DNA of 64,000 nt, taken from Fodinibacter sp963800505. GTDB taxonomy: Bacteria > Actinomycetota > Actinomycetes > Actinomycetales > Dermatophilaceae. Shown here one piece after another: positions 17,563-26,705 of this stretch. The translations under genes and the position numbers were made by a program. Where the stretch lies: positions 124,001-188,000 of the forward strand of contig CAWDBL010000022.1 of assembly GCA_963800505.1 (NCBI GenBank), written 5' to 3'. The notes under the pieces were generated by a model. That model worked only from the letters and a program-made list of their open reading frames with translations. It searched no databases and was not told the DNA's origin. The first letter of the stretch is position 1. Each line of letters starts with the position of its first letter.

Positions 17563-17577
17563 GGGTTCGGCAAGCGG

Positions 17578-18693
17578 TCAGAGCCGGCGGACGGCGAGCG
17601 CCGCGCGGTCGTCATCCTCCCCCGAACGGGCCGACTCGCACACATCGCGCGCCACGTCGCCCTCGCCGAGCACCGACATCGCGGCGACGCCGAGCATCCG
17701 GTCGATGCCGTCGACGAGGTCGCGCCCGCGCGCCTCGATGATGCCGTCGGAGTAGAACAGCAGCGCGTCACCACGGTCGAGGCGCCCGCTCTGGCGGGGG
17801 AAGAACGCACCGGGCACGACCCCCAGCAGCGGCCCACGAGCCCCGTCGAGCACGGTCCACCGGGCCCGGCCGGAGGTGTAGCGGGCCGGCGAGGGGTGGC
17901 CGGCGTTGGCGATGGAGTAGTCGCCGGTGCGCAGGTCGAGGTCGAGGTGCACCGCGGTGGCGAAACCCTCCTCCCAGCCCTGCCGCACGAGGTACTCGTT
18001 GGCGGCCCGCATGAAGTCGCCCGGGGGGATCGAGCCGAGCAGCCCGCCGAGGGCCCCCGACAGCAGCAGCGACCGGGTGCCGGCGCGGGTGCCCTTGCCG
18101 CTGACGTCGACCAGCACGATCTCGAGCCGGTACCCGGACGGGCTGAGGTGGGCCACCACGAAGTCACCGGAGAAGCGGTCGCCGTGCGCGGAGCGGATGC
18201 ACGACCAGGCGCGCCAGCCGTCGGGCAGCACCGGCACCCGGCCCACCATGGCGATCCGGTCGCGCAGCTCGGCGAACATCCGGTCGGCCCCGAACCCGCG
18301 GGTGCCGACCACCGACCGTGACCGCGCGGCGTAGAACATCAGCCCCATGACGGCGGCGAAGGACAGCACTGCGAGTGCGCCCCGAGCCCGGCCCAGGCTG
18401 GAGTCCGGCAGCCAGATGAAGAGGACGATGAAGGTGAGGGCGAAGACGACGAGCAGCCCCCGACCGGACAGCACGACACCCGCGGCGACGACGACCGGGA
18501 AGAGGAGCGCGGTCGACACCTGCTGGGGCCAGACGATGGTCGCGCAGCCCACGACGAGCACCACGACGACGAACACCACCGTGTAGTAGCGGTCGGCGTT
18601 GCGGGAGCGGCCGGGCCCGAGCAGCCGGACCAGCGCGCGCGGAAGGCCGATCCCGGTCTGGGACCCGGGGCGCTGGAGCACCTCGTTGGGCAT
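17578..18693 (-). CDS. membrane-anchored PP2C-type (SpoIIE/RsbU) serine phosphatase
   Basis: A 371-residue protein. An N-terminal membrane region (about residues 30-125, four hydrophobic segments including VVFVVVVLVVGCATIVW) precedes a PP2C-like SpoIIE phosphatase domain with the metal-binding blocks DRFSGDFVVAHL, LVDVSGKGTRAG, SIANAGHPSP and DALLFYSDGIIEARG. Enzymes of this class dephosphorylate anti-sigma-factor antagonists in partner-switching systems. No RsbW/RsbV homologue is adjacent, so its target is unknown. The ATG at 18693 has GGAAGG upstream. It is the first gene of a short unit that may run into trmB. Confidence 0.9.
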   Translation of the reverse strand: MPNEVLQRPGSQTGIGLPRALVRLLGPGRSRNADRYYTVVFVVVVLVVGCATIVWPQQVSTALLFPVVVAAGVVLSGRGLLVVFALTFIVLFIWLPDSSLGRARGALAVLSFAAVMGLMFYAARSRSVVGTRGFGADRMFAELRDRIAMVGRVPVLPDGWRAWSCIRSAHGDRFSGDFVVAHLSPSGYRLEIVLVDVSGKGTRAGTRSLLLSGALGGLLGSIPPGDFMRAANEYLVRQGWEEGFATAVHLDLDLRTGDYSIANAGHPSPARYTSGRARWTVLDGARGPLLGVVPGAFFPRQSGRLDRGDALLFYSDGIIEARGRDLVDGIDRMLGVAAMSVLGEGDVARDVCESARSGEDDDRAALAVRRL

Positions 18694-18796
18694 GCTCACC
18701 CCTTCCGGGTCGGACCGCTGCCGCGCGCACACACTAGTGCTCACCGGGCACCCCTGCCAGACGGCCGCGGGCCAGCGCCCGCGCCTGGTGGAACCG

Positions 18797-18814
18797 TCCG
18801 GTCGCGCGACCGGA
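18797..18814. repeat. perfect 18-bp palindrome between the SpoIIE-type gene and rpiB
   Basis: TCCGGTCGCGCGACCGGA is a perfect loopless palindrome. It lies about 20 bp beyond the rpiB stop and about 100 bp upstream of the SpoIIE-type start, so it could be an operator for the latter or part of an rpiB terminator. A second short hairpin (GCGGGC-cagc-GCCCGC) is just 5' of it. Confidence 0.5.
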
Positions 18815-18832
18815 TGTGGGTGCGCAGCCTGC

Positions 18833-19303
18833 TCAGGCCGGGAGCGGCGGGAGGGTGCCGTCGGCCTCGTAGGTCGACACCATCTCGAGGCGCCGCACGT
18901 GCCGCGGGTCGTGGCTGAAGGGCGTGCTGACGAACACCTCGACCATCGAGCGGGCCTGCTCGACGGTGGTCATCCGGGCCCCGATCGAGATCACCTGGGC
19001 GTCGTTGTGCTCGCGGGAGAGGCGGGCCAGCTCGTCGTCGTAGCAGAGCGCGGCACGGATGCCGGACACCTTGTTGGCCGCCATCTGCTCACCGTTGCCC
19101 GACCCCCCGAGCACGACACCGAGCGACCCCGGGTCGGCGGCCACCGCCTGCGCGGCACGCAGCACGTAGACGGGGTAGTCGTCGACGGCGTCGTAGGAGT
19201 GCGGGCCGTGGTTGGTGACCTCGTGGCCCTTGCCCTCGAGGAAAGCGACAAGGTCGACCAGCAGCTCGTATGCCGCGTGGTCGCCGCCGACGTGCACCCG
19301 CAC
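18833..19303 (-). CDS. rpiB: ribose-5-phosphate isomerase B
   Basis: RpiB interconverts ribulose-5-phosphate and ribose-5-phosphate in the pentose phosphate pathway. The 156-residue protein shows GGDHAAYEL at the N-terminus, the phosphate/active-site loop VVLGGSGNGEQMAANK, and SREHNDAQVISIGARM. The loop has the mycobacterial-type GSGNGEQ with glutamate as the likely base instead of the cysteine of E. coli RpiB. The GTG start at 19303 is one base from the stop of the DsbA-like gene, so they form an operon. Confidence 0.95.
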   Translation of the reverse strand: MRVHVGGDHAAYELLVDLVAFLEGKGHEVTNHGPHSYDAVDDYPVYVLRAAQAVAADPGSLGVVLGGSGNGEQMAANKVSGIRAALCYDDELARLSREHNDAQVISIGARMTTVEQARSMVEVFVSTPFSHDPRHVRRLEMVSTYEADGTLPPLPA

Positions 19304-19304
19304 C

Positions 19305-19919
19305 TCAGGCGTCCGTGTCGAAGATCGGGCCGACGGTGCGCGAGCGCTTGAGCTCGAAGAAGCCCTCGGTGCCGGCGACGAGGACGCAGCCGTCCCAGAG
19401 CCGGCCGGCGGCCTCGCCCTTGGGCGCCGGGCTCACGACCGGTCCGAAGAACGCGACGCCGTTGACGGCCACGACCGGCGTGCCCACCTCGTCGCCGACC
19501 AGGTCGATGGCGCGCTGGTGGCTGGCCCGCAGCTCGACGTCGCGCTCGTCGCTGGTGGCCGCGTCGGCGAGCTCGGCCGGCAGCCCGAGCTCCTCGAGCG
19601 CTCCGGCGATCGCCTCGAGGTAGTCGAGCCGCTGGTGGTGGATGCGCTCGCCGAGCGCGTCGTACAGCGGCTTGACGATCTCGTCGCCCAGCTTCTCGCG
19701 GGCGGCGATGACGACCCGCACCGGGCCCCAGCCACGGCCCATCATCTCGCGGTAGTCCTCGGGCAGGTCACGGCCCTCGTTGAGGACGGACAGGCTCATC
19801 ACCGACCAGGTGACGTCGACGGGGCGGACCTTCTGCACCTCCATCATCCAGCGGGAGGTCATCCAGGCCCAGGGGCACAGGGGGTCGAACCAGAACTCTG
19901 CAGCGTTGCGCTCGGACAT
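19305..19919 (-). CDS. DsbA-family oxidoreductase, Rv2466c-like, with CPWA active site
   Basis: A 204-residue thioredoxin-fold protein closely resembling mycobacterial Rv2466c, a mycothiol-dependent nitroreductase/oxidoreductase. Shared blocks are AEFWFDPLCPWAW near the N-terminus, RGWGPVRVVIAA, GTPVVAVNGVAFFGP and RLWDGCVLVAGTEGFFELKR. The expected CPWC pair is CPWA here, so only the nucleophilic cysteine remains. It has no signal peptide and is cytoplasmic. The start is the ATG at 19919; another ATG three codons upstream is possible. It is divergent from pepN and co-transcribed with rpiB. Confidence 0.88.
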   Translation of the reverse strand: MSERNAAEFWFDPLCPWAWMTSRWMMEVQKVRPVDVTWSVMSLSVLNEGRDLPEDYREMMGRGWGPVRVVIAAREKLGDEIVKPLYDALGERIHHQRLDYLEAIAGALEELGLPAELADAATSDERDVELRASHQRAIDLVGDEVGTPVVAVNGVAFFGPVVSPAPKGEAAGRLWDGCVLVAGTEGFFELKRSRTVGPIFDTDA

Positions 19920-20041
19920 GGCCGACATCCTGCCATCCGGTCGGCTCGCGACGCGGTGGTCGGACCGCGTGACAGGATGGCCCGACGCCCGCAGCGGCGC
20001 CGGACCGGCGCCCACACCGCACCGCCCCGCAAGGAGAACCC

Positions 20042-22594
20042 GTGCCCGGCACGAACCTCACCCGCGAGGAGGCCGCCACCCGCGCGGCCCTCGTGACCGT
20101 CCAGCGCCACGACGTCGAGCTCGACGTCGCGAGCGGCCCCGAGACCTTCTCGACGCGAAGCACGATCCACTTCGGCTGCTCGCAGCCGGGCAGCGAGACG
20201 TTCCTCGACTTCGTCGGCGGCACGGTGCAGGCGGTCACCCTCAACGGCACCGACCTCGACCCGGCCGAGGTCTACACCGACAGCCGCGTGCACCTGCCCG
20301 GGCTCGCCGCCGACAACGTCGTGGTCGTCGCCGCCACGGGGCGCTACACCAACACGGGCGAGGGACTGCACCGCTTCGTCGACCCGGTCGACGACGAGGT
20401 CTACCTCTACAGCCAGTTCGAGGTGCCCGACAGCCGGCGGATGTACCCCGTCTTCGAGCAGCCCGACCTCAAGGCCCGCTTCACGTTCACCGTGACCGCA
20501 CCCGCCCACTGGCAGGTCGTCTCGAACTCCCCCACCCCACCACCGGAGCCGGCTGGTGAAGGCACCGCCACGTGGCGCTTCGCCACCACCGAGCCGATCT
20601 CGAGCTACATCACCGCGCTCGTCGCCGGGCCCTACGACGTGGTGCGCGACACGGTCACGACCCGCGCCGGCGAGGTGCCGCTCGGCATCTTCTGCCGCCG
20701 GTCGCTGACGCCCTACCTCGACGCCGACAACCTCTTCGACCTCACCAAGCGCGGCTTCGCGTTCTTCGAGGAGGAGTTCGACTGCGCCTACCCCTTCGAC
20801 AAGTACGACCAGCTCTTCGCGCCGGAGTACAACATGGGCGCGATGGAGAACGCCGGCTGCGTGACCATCAACGAGATGTATGTCTTCCGGTCGCGCGTCC
20901 CCGACGCCCTGGTCGAGCGGCGGGCGCTCACCGTGCTGCACGAGCTCGCCCACATGTGGTTCGGCAACCTCGTGACGATGCGCTGGTGGAACGACCTGTG
21001 GCTCAACGAGTCCTTCGCCGAGTGGGCCTCCACCACCTGCCAGTCCGAGGCCACGCACTGGACCGACGCCTGGACCACCTTCGGCACCCACGAGAAGGAC
21101 TGGGCCTACCGCCAGGACCAGCTGAGCTCGACGCACCCCATCGTCGCCGAGATCCGCGACCTGCAGGACGTCGAGGTCAACTTCGACGGCATCACCTACG
21201 CCAAGGGCGCCTCGGTGCTCAAGCAGCTCGTCGCCCACGTCGGCCGCGAGCCCTTCCGCGACGGCCTGCGCGCCTACTTCGCGAAGCACGCCTGGGGCAA
21301 CACCACCCTCGACGACCTGCTCTCCGAGCTCGAGGCCACCTCGGGCCGCGACCTGCGCACCTGGTCCACACTGTGGCTCGAGACCGCCGGGGTCAGCACC
21401 CTGCGGCCGGTGCTCGAGGTCGACGACCGGGGCGGGATCGCCATGGCGGCCATCGAGCAGACCTGCGCGCCCGGCTTCGAGACGCTGCGGCCGCACACGC
21501 TGGCCATCGGGCTGTATGCCGTGCGCGACGGCATCCTCGAGCGCACCGACCGCCTCGAGCTCGACGTCGCCGGTGCACTCACCGAGGTGCCCGAGCTCGT
21601 CGGGCGCGAGCAGCCCGACCTGCTGCTGGTCAACGACGACGACCTCGCCTACGCGAAGATCCGGCTCGACGAGCGCTCGCTGGCCACCGCGCTGAGCCAC
21701 CCGCGCGGCTTCACCTCGTCGTTGCCGCGCTCGCTCGTGCTCGCCTCACTGTGGGACATGACCCGCGACGCCGAGATGGGGGCCCGGCGCTTCGTCGACG
21801 TCGTGCTCGAGACGCTGCCCGGTGAGTCCGACTCCACCCTCCTGCGCACCCTGGTCGCCCAGCTGCAGACGGCGGTGCACTCCTACAGTGCGCCCGAGCA
21901 GCGTGACGCCCTGCGCGCCACCACCCGCGACCGGCTGTGGGAGGTCGCGCGCTCGGCCGATCCCGGCAGCGACGCCCAGCTGCAGCTGGTCGGCGCCGCC
22001 GCGGCCCTGACCGCCGCGGGTGACGACGCCGCGCAGCTGCGCGCCCTGTTCGAGGGCACCGAGGTGCTCGACGGGCTCACCGTCGACTTCGAGATGCGCT
22101 GGACGCTGCTCACCGCCCTCGTCGCTGCCGGTGCGGCCGACGAGTCGGAGATCGACGCCGAGCTCGCCCAGGAGGACACCGCCACCGCACGCGAGCGGGC
22201 CGCCAGGGCGCGGGCCGCGCGCCCGACCCCGGAGGCCAAGGAACGGGCCTGGGCCGAGGCCGTGGCGGGCGGCGGGCTGCCCACCGCCGTCGTCGAGGCC
22301 ACCGCGCTGGGGTTCACCCGCCCCGGCACCTCACCCGACCTGCTGCGCCCGTTCGTCGAGCGCTACCACACCCTGCTCGACACGGTGCACGAGCGCGGAT
22401 CGCACGCGCTGGTCGAGTCGATCGTCTACGGCTTCTACCCGCGCCCCCTGGCCGACGCCGCCCTGAGCGACCGCACCCAGGCCTGGCTCGACGCCAACCC
22501 GCACGCCCCCGCCGCGCTGCGCCGCCTCGTCGTGGAGAACCGCGACCCGGTGGTGCGGGCCCTGGCGGCCCAGGAGCGTGACGCGCGTGGCTGA
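20042..22594 (+). CDS. pepN: aminopeptidase N (M1 family)
   Basis: An 850-residue M1 zinc aminopeptidase that releases N-terminal residues from peptides in the cytoplasm. The exopeptidase motif GAMEN occurs as YNMGAMENAG near residue 265, and the zinc site is HELAHMWFGN followed by the distal glutamate in NESFAEW near residue 325. The C-terminal half is the helical ERAP-like domain. The GTG at 20042 is preceded by AAGGAG. The next gene starts before its stop, so pepN, mscS and glbO form one operon. Confidence 0.97.
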   Translation: MPGTNLTREEAATRAALVTVQRHDVELDVASGPETFSTRSTIHFGCSQPGSETFLDFVGGTVQAVTLNGTDLDPAEVYTDSRVHLPGLAADNVVVVAATGRYTNTGEGLHRFVDPVDDEVYLYSQFEVPDSRRMYPVFEQPDLKARFTFTVTAPAHWQVVSNSPTPPPEPAGEGTATWRFATTEPISSYITALVAGPYDVVRDTVTTRAGEVPLGIFCRRSLTPYLDADNLFDLTKRGFAFFEEEFDCAYPFDKYDQLFAPEYNMGAMENAGCVTINEMYVFRSRVPDALVERRALTVLHELAHMWFGNLVTMRWWNDLWLNESFAEWASTTCQSEATHWTDAWTTFGTHEKDWAYRQDQLSSTHPIVAEIRDLQDVEVNFDGITYAKGASVLKQLVAHVGREPFRDGLRAYFAKHAWGNTTLDDLLSELEATSGRDLRTWSTLWLETAGVSTLRPVLEVDDRGGIAMAAIEQTCAPGFETLRPHTLAIGLYAVRDGILERTDRLELDVAGALTEVPELVGREQPDLLLVNDDDLAYAKIRLDERSLATALSHPRGFTSSLPRSLVLASLWDMTRDAEMGARRFVDVVLETLPGESDSTLLRTLVAQLQTAVHSYSAPEQRDALRATTRDRLWEVARSADPGSDAQLQLVGAAAALTAAGDDAAQLRALFEGTEVLDGLTVDFEMRWTLLTALVAAGAADESEIDAELAQEDTATARERAARARAARPTPEAKERAWAEAVAGGGLPTAVVEATALGFTRPGTSPDLLRPFVERYHTLLDTVHERGSHALVESIVYGFYPRPLADAALSDRTQAWLDANPHAPAALRRLVVENRDPVVRALAAQERDARG

Positions 22595-23582
22595 GGCCGT
22601 CACCGCACTGCTCGAGCTGCCCGGGCTCGAGCTGGCCGACACCATCGGCATCACCTGGGAGAAGACGCAGGCCTGGCTGAGCACGATCGGGCTGCGGATC
22701 CTCGTCACGATCCTGCTCGGTGTGCTGAGCCTGTGGCTGCTGCGCCGGCTGATCAACCGCGTCGTGAGCACGATGACCTCGAAGTCGGCCCGCAGGATCG
22801 CCGAGTCCGGACGCGCCGGGAAGGCCTTCGCGACGGCCACCGGGCTGGCGGGTGAGCGCCAGCGCCAGCGGGTCGAGACGATGGGCTCGCTGCTGCGCAG
22901 CATCAGCACGGCCATCATCGTCACCCTGGTGGTGCTGACGGTGATGGACCTGCTCGAGATTCCCATCGCCCCCCTGCTGGCGTCGGCCGGCGTCGCAGGT
23001 GTTGCGCTCGGCTTCGGTGCGCAGAGCCTGGTCAAGGACTTCCTCTCGGGCGTCTTCATGATCTTCGAGGACCAGTACGGCGTCGGCGACGTGATCGACA
23101 CCGGTGAGGCGATCGGCACGGTCGAGGAGGTCACCCTGCGGATCACCCGCCTGCGCGACGCCAACGGCGTCACCTGGTACGTGCGCAACGGCGAGATCAT
23201 CCGCATCGGCAACCGCTCGCAGGGCTTCGCCACGGCCATCGTCGACATGCCGGTGTCCTACAACGAGAACGTCGAGCGCGTGGTCGGCGTCATCCGCGAG
23301 ACCGCCACCGCCATGGGCGAGGATCCGGACTGGGCCGCGAAGTTCGTCGAGGAGCCCAAGGTGCTCGGCGTGGAGTCGATCGTCGGGATGACGATGACCA
23401 TCCGCACCATCGCCCAGTGCGTGCCCGGAGAGAACTTCGCGGTGCAGCGCGAGCTGCGCGAGCGCCTCAAGAAGGCCCTCGACGCCGCCGAGGTGATGGC
23501 GCCGCCGCTCGGCCCGTTCGGCGGACCGGTGCCACCGATGGGACCGGCGGGACCGGCGGGACCGGCAGGAAGTGCCCTGTGA
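22587..23582 (+). CDS. MscS-family mechanosensitive channel
   Basis: A 331-residue small-conductance mechanosensitive channel. A hydrophobic helix (about residues 27-45) and a second set near 100-145 include the pore-lining helix ASAGVAGVALGFGAQSLVKD and the beta-domain entry FEDQYGVGDVID. The cytoplasmic MscS domain continues to about residue 305. The C-terminus ends in a Pro/Gly tail with GPAGPAGPAG, encoded by near-perfect 9-bp direct repeats. I use the GTG at 22587 rather than 22578, which touches the AGGAG site. It overlaps the end of pepN. Confidence 0.92.
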   Translation: MAEAVTALLELPGLELADTIGITWEKTQAWLSTIGLRILVTILLGVLSLWLLRRLINRVVSTMTSKSARRIAESGRAGKAFATATGLAGERQRQRVETMGSLLRSISTAIIVTLVVLTVMDLLEIPIAPLLASAGVAGVALGFGAQSLVKDFLSGVFMIFEDQYGVGDVIDTGEAIGTVEEVTLRITRLRDANGVTWYVRNGEIIRIGNRSQGFATAIVDMPVSYNENVERVVGVIRETATAMGEDPDWAAKFVEEPKVLGVESIVGMTMTIRTIAQCVPGENFAVQRELRERLKKALDAAEVMAPPLGPFGGPVPPMGPAGPAGPAGSAL

Positions 23583-23995
23583 CCCTCTACGACGAGGTCG
23601 GCGGCGCGCCGACGTTCGAGGCGCTGGTTCACGCCTTCTACCAGGGCGTCGCGGCCGACCCGCCGCTGCGCGCGCTCTACCCGGACGACGACCTGGCCCC
23701 GGCCGAGCGCCGGTTGCGGATGTTCCTCACCCAGTACTTCGGCGGACCGGGCACCTACAGCGAGGAGCGCGGCCACCCCCGACTGCGGATGCGGCACGCG
23801 CCCTACCCGGTGAGCCTGGACATGCGCGACCGGTGGATGCGGCACATGCTCGCCGCGATGGACACCCTCGACCTGCCGGAGGCCCAGGCCGACCTGATGC
23901 GCGACTACTTCCTGCGGGCCGCGCACATGCTCGTCAACACCGACGAGCCCCCGGCGGCGCCGGGCGCGCCGCTGCGCCCGCTGCCGGGCGCCTGA
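23579..23995 (+). CDS. glbO: group II truncated haemoglobin
   Basis: A 138-residue 2-on-2 globin of the GlbO type, which binds haem and is implicated in O2 or reactive-species chemistry. Visible are the B10 tyrosine in FEALVHAFYQG, the conserved FLTQYFGGP block, the proximal histidine in LRMRHAPYPV and the G8 tryptophan in RDRWMRHM, all hallmarks of group II. The C-terminus has an Ala/Pro tail. The GTG overlaps the mscS stop (GTGA), making it the last gene of the pepN operon. Confidence 0.95.
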   Translation: MTLYDEVGGAPTFEALVHAFYQGVAADPPLRALYPDDDLAPAERRLRMFLTQYFGGPGTYSEERGHPRLRMRHAPYPVSLDMRDRWMRHMLAAMDTLDLPEAQADLMRDYFLRAAHMLVNTDEPPAAPGAPLRPLPGA

Positions 23996-24025
23996 ATTTC
24001 GGCGACGGGCACGGCATGCGGAAAC

Positions 24026-25862
24026 ATGGTGTCGGTGACCCAGCTGACCACTGAGACCGACACCACCACCGACGTCCCGACCCTCACCTCACCCGGTGAG
24101 GTCTTCCACGAGGCCGACTCCCCCGATGCCGCCTGGTGGCACGACGCGGTGATCTACCAGGTCTACCCGCGCTCCTGGGCCGACGCCGACGGCGACGGCA
24201 TGGGCGACCTGCCCGGCATCACCGCCCGGCTGCCCTACCTGCGCGACCTCGGCGTGGATGCCGTGTGGCTGAGCCCCTTCTACGTCTCGCCGATGAACGA
24301 CGCCGGCTACGACGTCGCCGACTACCGCACCATCGACCCGCGGTTCGGCTCGCTCGACGACGCCGACGCCATGGTGGCCACCGCCCACGACCTGGGCCTG
24401 AAGGTGCTCGTCGACCTGGTGCCCAACCACACCAGCAGCGAGCACGCCTGGTTCCGGGCCGCGCTGGCGGCCGGCCCCGGCAGCCCCGAGCGAGAGCGCT
24501 ACATCTTCCGCGACGGCCGCGGCGCGAACGGCGAGGAGCCGCCGAACAACTGGCCGTCGGTCTTCGGCGGGCGCGGCTGGACCCGGGTCACCGAGGCCGA
24601 CGGCAGGCCCGGGTCAGTGGTACCTGCACATCTTCGACGTCACCCAGCCCGACCTGAACTGGGACCACCCCGAGGTGGTCGCCGAGTTCCACGGCATCCT
24701 GCGGTTCTGGTGCGACCGGGGCGTCGACGGCTTCCGGGTCGACGTCGCCCACGGCCTGGTCAAGCGCGAGGGGCTGCCCGACTGGCACGGCAAGGTCGGG
24801 CTCTACGACGAGGTCGACGCCGACGCCGGGCCCACCGGGGAGGGTCGCGACGCCGAGACGCTGCACTCCACCGACGGCGAGGTGCTCGACCACACCGCCA
24901 CCGGGGCCTCGCCGATGTGGGACCAGGACGGTGTGCACGAGATCTACCGCGGCTGGCGCCGGGTGCTCGAGTCCTACGGCCTGCCCGACCGCATCCTGTG
25001 CGCCGAGGCCTGGGTCACCCCGGCCCACCGCCTCGCGCGCTACGTGCGCCCCGACGAGATGCACCAGGCGTTCAACTTCGACTTCCTCGACGCGCACTGG
25101 GACGCCACCGCCCTGCGCACCGTCATCGAGGCGTCGCTGCGCTCCAACGACGACGTCGGGGCGCCCACCACCTGGGTGCTGTCGAACCACGACGTGGTCC
25201 GGCACGCGTCCCGGCTCGGCCTCGACCAGTCGCTGCCGCGGCCCAACGGCATCCGGGCCACCGACCCCCAGCCGGATGCCGTGCTCGGCCTGCGCCGCGC
25301 CCGCGCCGCCACTGCACTGATGCTGGCCCTTCCCGGCGGCGCTTACGTCTACCAGGGCGAGGAGCTCGGCCTGCCCGAGCACACGACGATGCCCGACTCC
25401 TTCCGCCAGGACCCCACCTTCCACCGCACGCACGGCAAGGTCACCGGCCGCGACGGCTGCCGGGTGCCGATGCCGTGGGTCAAGGGCGCGCCGGGCAACG
25501 GCTTCGGCCCGGGTGGCACGCCGTGGCTGCCGCAGCCCGATGCCTACGCCGACCTCGCCGTCGACCAGCAGGAGGGCGTGGCCGGCTCGACCCTCGAGCT
25601 CTACCGCACGCTGCTCGGGCACCGCCGCACGCACCGCCTCGGTCACGGCGGCCTCACCTGGGACGCCCGATCGTCCGACACCGTCGTGGCGCTGCGCAGC
25701 ACCTCCGGTGACGGCGAGCGCACCCTGCTGGTGCTGGCCAACCTCGGTGCCGACCCGGTGGTGCTGCCGCCCGGTGAGGTGCTGGTCGCGTCGGGCCCGC
25801 TCACCGACGACGGCGCCCTGCCGACCGACACCACGGTGTGGGTGCGGCTGCCGGTGGCCTGA
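24026..25862 (+). pseudogene. alpha-glucosidase (GH13) interrupted by a +1 frameshift
   Basis: Translation from the ATG at 24026 gives a normal GH13 alpha-glucosidase start (DAVIYQVYPRSWADADGDG, LVDLVPNHTS, ERERYIFRDGRG). At about 24608-24610 a CCC run carries one base too many: the frame leaves at ADGRPG, and the next frame resumes exactly with QWYLHIFDVTQPDLNWDHP. That second part, to the TGA at 25862, holds the catalytic blocks GFRVDVAHG (nucleophile), LCAEAW (acid) and LSNHDVVR, and the C-terminal beta domain. Together they would form a typical full-length enzyme of about 610 residues that cleaves alpha-glucosides such as maltose or isomaltose. As given, the catalytic half is out of frame. 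It may be a recent mutation or a sequencing error. The GDPD gene follows after one base. Confidence 0.88.
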
Positions 25863-25863
25863 C

Positions 25864-26676
25864 GTGCGCGCCGGCGACTTCACCTACCTCGACGGGCCGA
25901 CCCCGGTGGGCCTGGCCCACCGCGGCGGTGCGGCGTTCGGGCCCAACGTGGGGCTGGAGAACACCATGGCGGCGTTCGGCCGGGCCGTCGCGATGGGCTA
26001 CCGCTACCTCGAGACCGACGTGCACGCGACCCGTGACGGCCAGGTGGTCGCCTTCCACGACACCGTGCTCGACCGGGTGTCCGACTGCAGCGGCGCCATC
26101 GCCACGCTCCCCTACGACGCCGTGCGCGAGGCGCGTATCGGTGGCACCGAGCCGATCCCGTTGCTGTCCGACCTGTTCGAGCAGTTCCCCGACACCCGGA
26201 TCAACATCGACATCAAGGCCGACGACGCACTCGCCCCGACGGTGCGAGAAGTGTTGCGGCACAATGCAACCGAACGCGTGTGCATCGGGTCGTTCAGCGA
26301 GCGGCGGCTCCGGGCGGCGCGTGCGACACTCGGCCCCGGGGTGGCAACAGCGGCCGGCCAGGTCGGCACGGCGCTGCTGCGGTTCACCCCGGCATCCCTG
26401 AGCCGGATGCTGCACACCCCCGCGCCCGTACTGCAGCTGCCGGCGCTGCACCGGCTGCGCGGGCGCACGGTCACCCTGGTGACGCCCGGCCTGGTGAGCC
26501 GCGCGCACACCCTGGGCAAGCACGTGCACGTGTGGTTCCACGCGTGGTCGCGCGAGGACGCCCACGAGATGCATCGGCTGCTCGACCTCGGCGCCGACGG
26601 CATCGTCACCGACCACATCGACGTGCTGCGCGACGTGCTCGCCGAGCGTGGTCGTCCTCTCGTCCCACCCGGCTGA
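25864..26676 (+). CDS. glycerophosphodiester phosphodiesterase family protein
   Basis: A 270-residue GDPD that would hydrolyse deacylated phospholipid diesters to glycerol-3-phosphate and an alcohol. The family motifs are AHRGGAAFGPNVGLENTMAA with the catalytic HR and E/N, YLETDVHATRDGQVVAFHD with the metal-binding ExD and histidine, and RINIDIKAD; the last block is VHVWFHAWSREDAHEMHRLL and GADGIVTDHID. There is no signal peptide, so it is likely cytoplasmic. The GTG starts one base after the stop of the broken alpha-glucosidase, and an MFS gene follows after 29 bp. Confidence 0.93.
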   Translation: MRAGDFTYLDGPTPVGLAHRGGAAFGPNVGLENTMAAFGRAVAMGYRYLETDVHATRDGQVVAFHDTVLDRVSDCSGAIATLPYDAVREARIGGTEPIPLLSDLFEQFPDTRINIDIKADDALAPTVREVLRHNATERVCIGSFSERRLRAARATLGPGVATAAGQVGTALLRFTPASLSRMLHTPAPVLQLPALHRLRGRTVTLVTPGLVSRAHTLGKHVHVWFHAWSREDAHEMHRLLDLGADGIVTDHIDVLRDVLAERGRPLVPPG

Positions 26677-26705
26677 GGGGACCGACGCGGGTACCGTGGC
26701 AGGTC

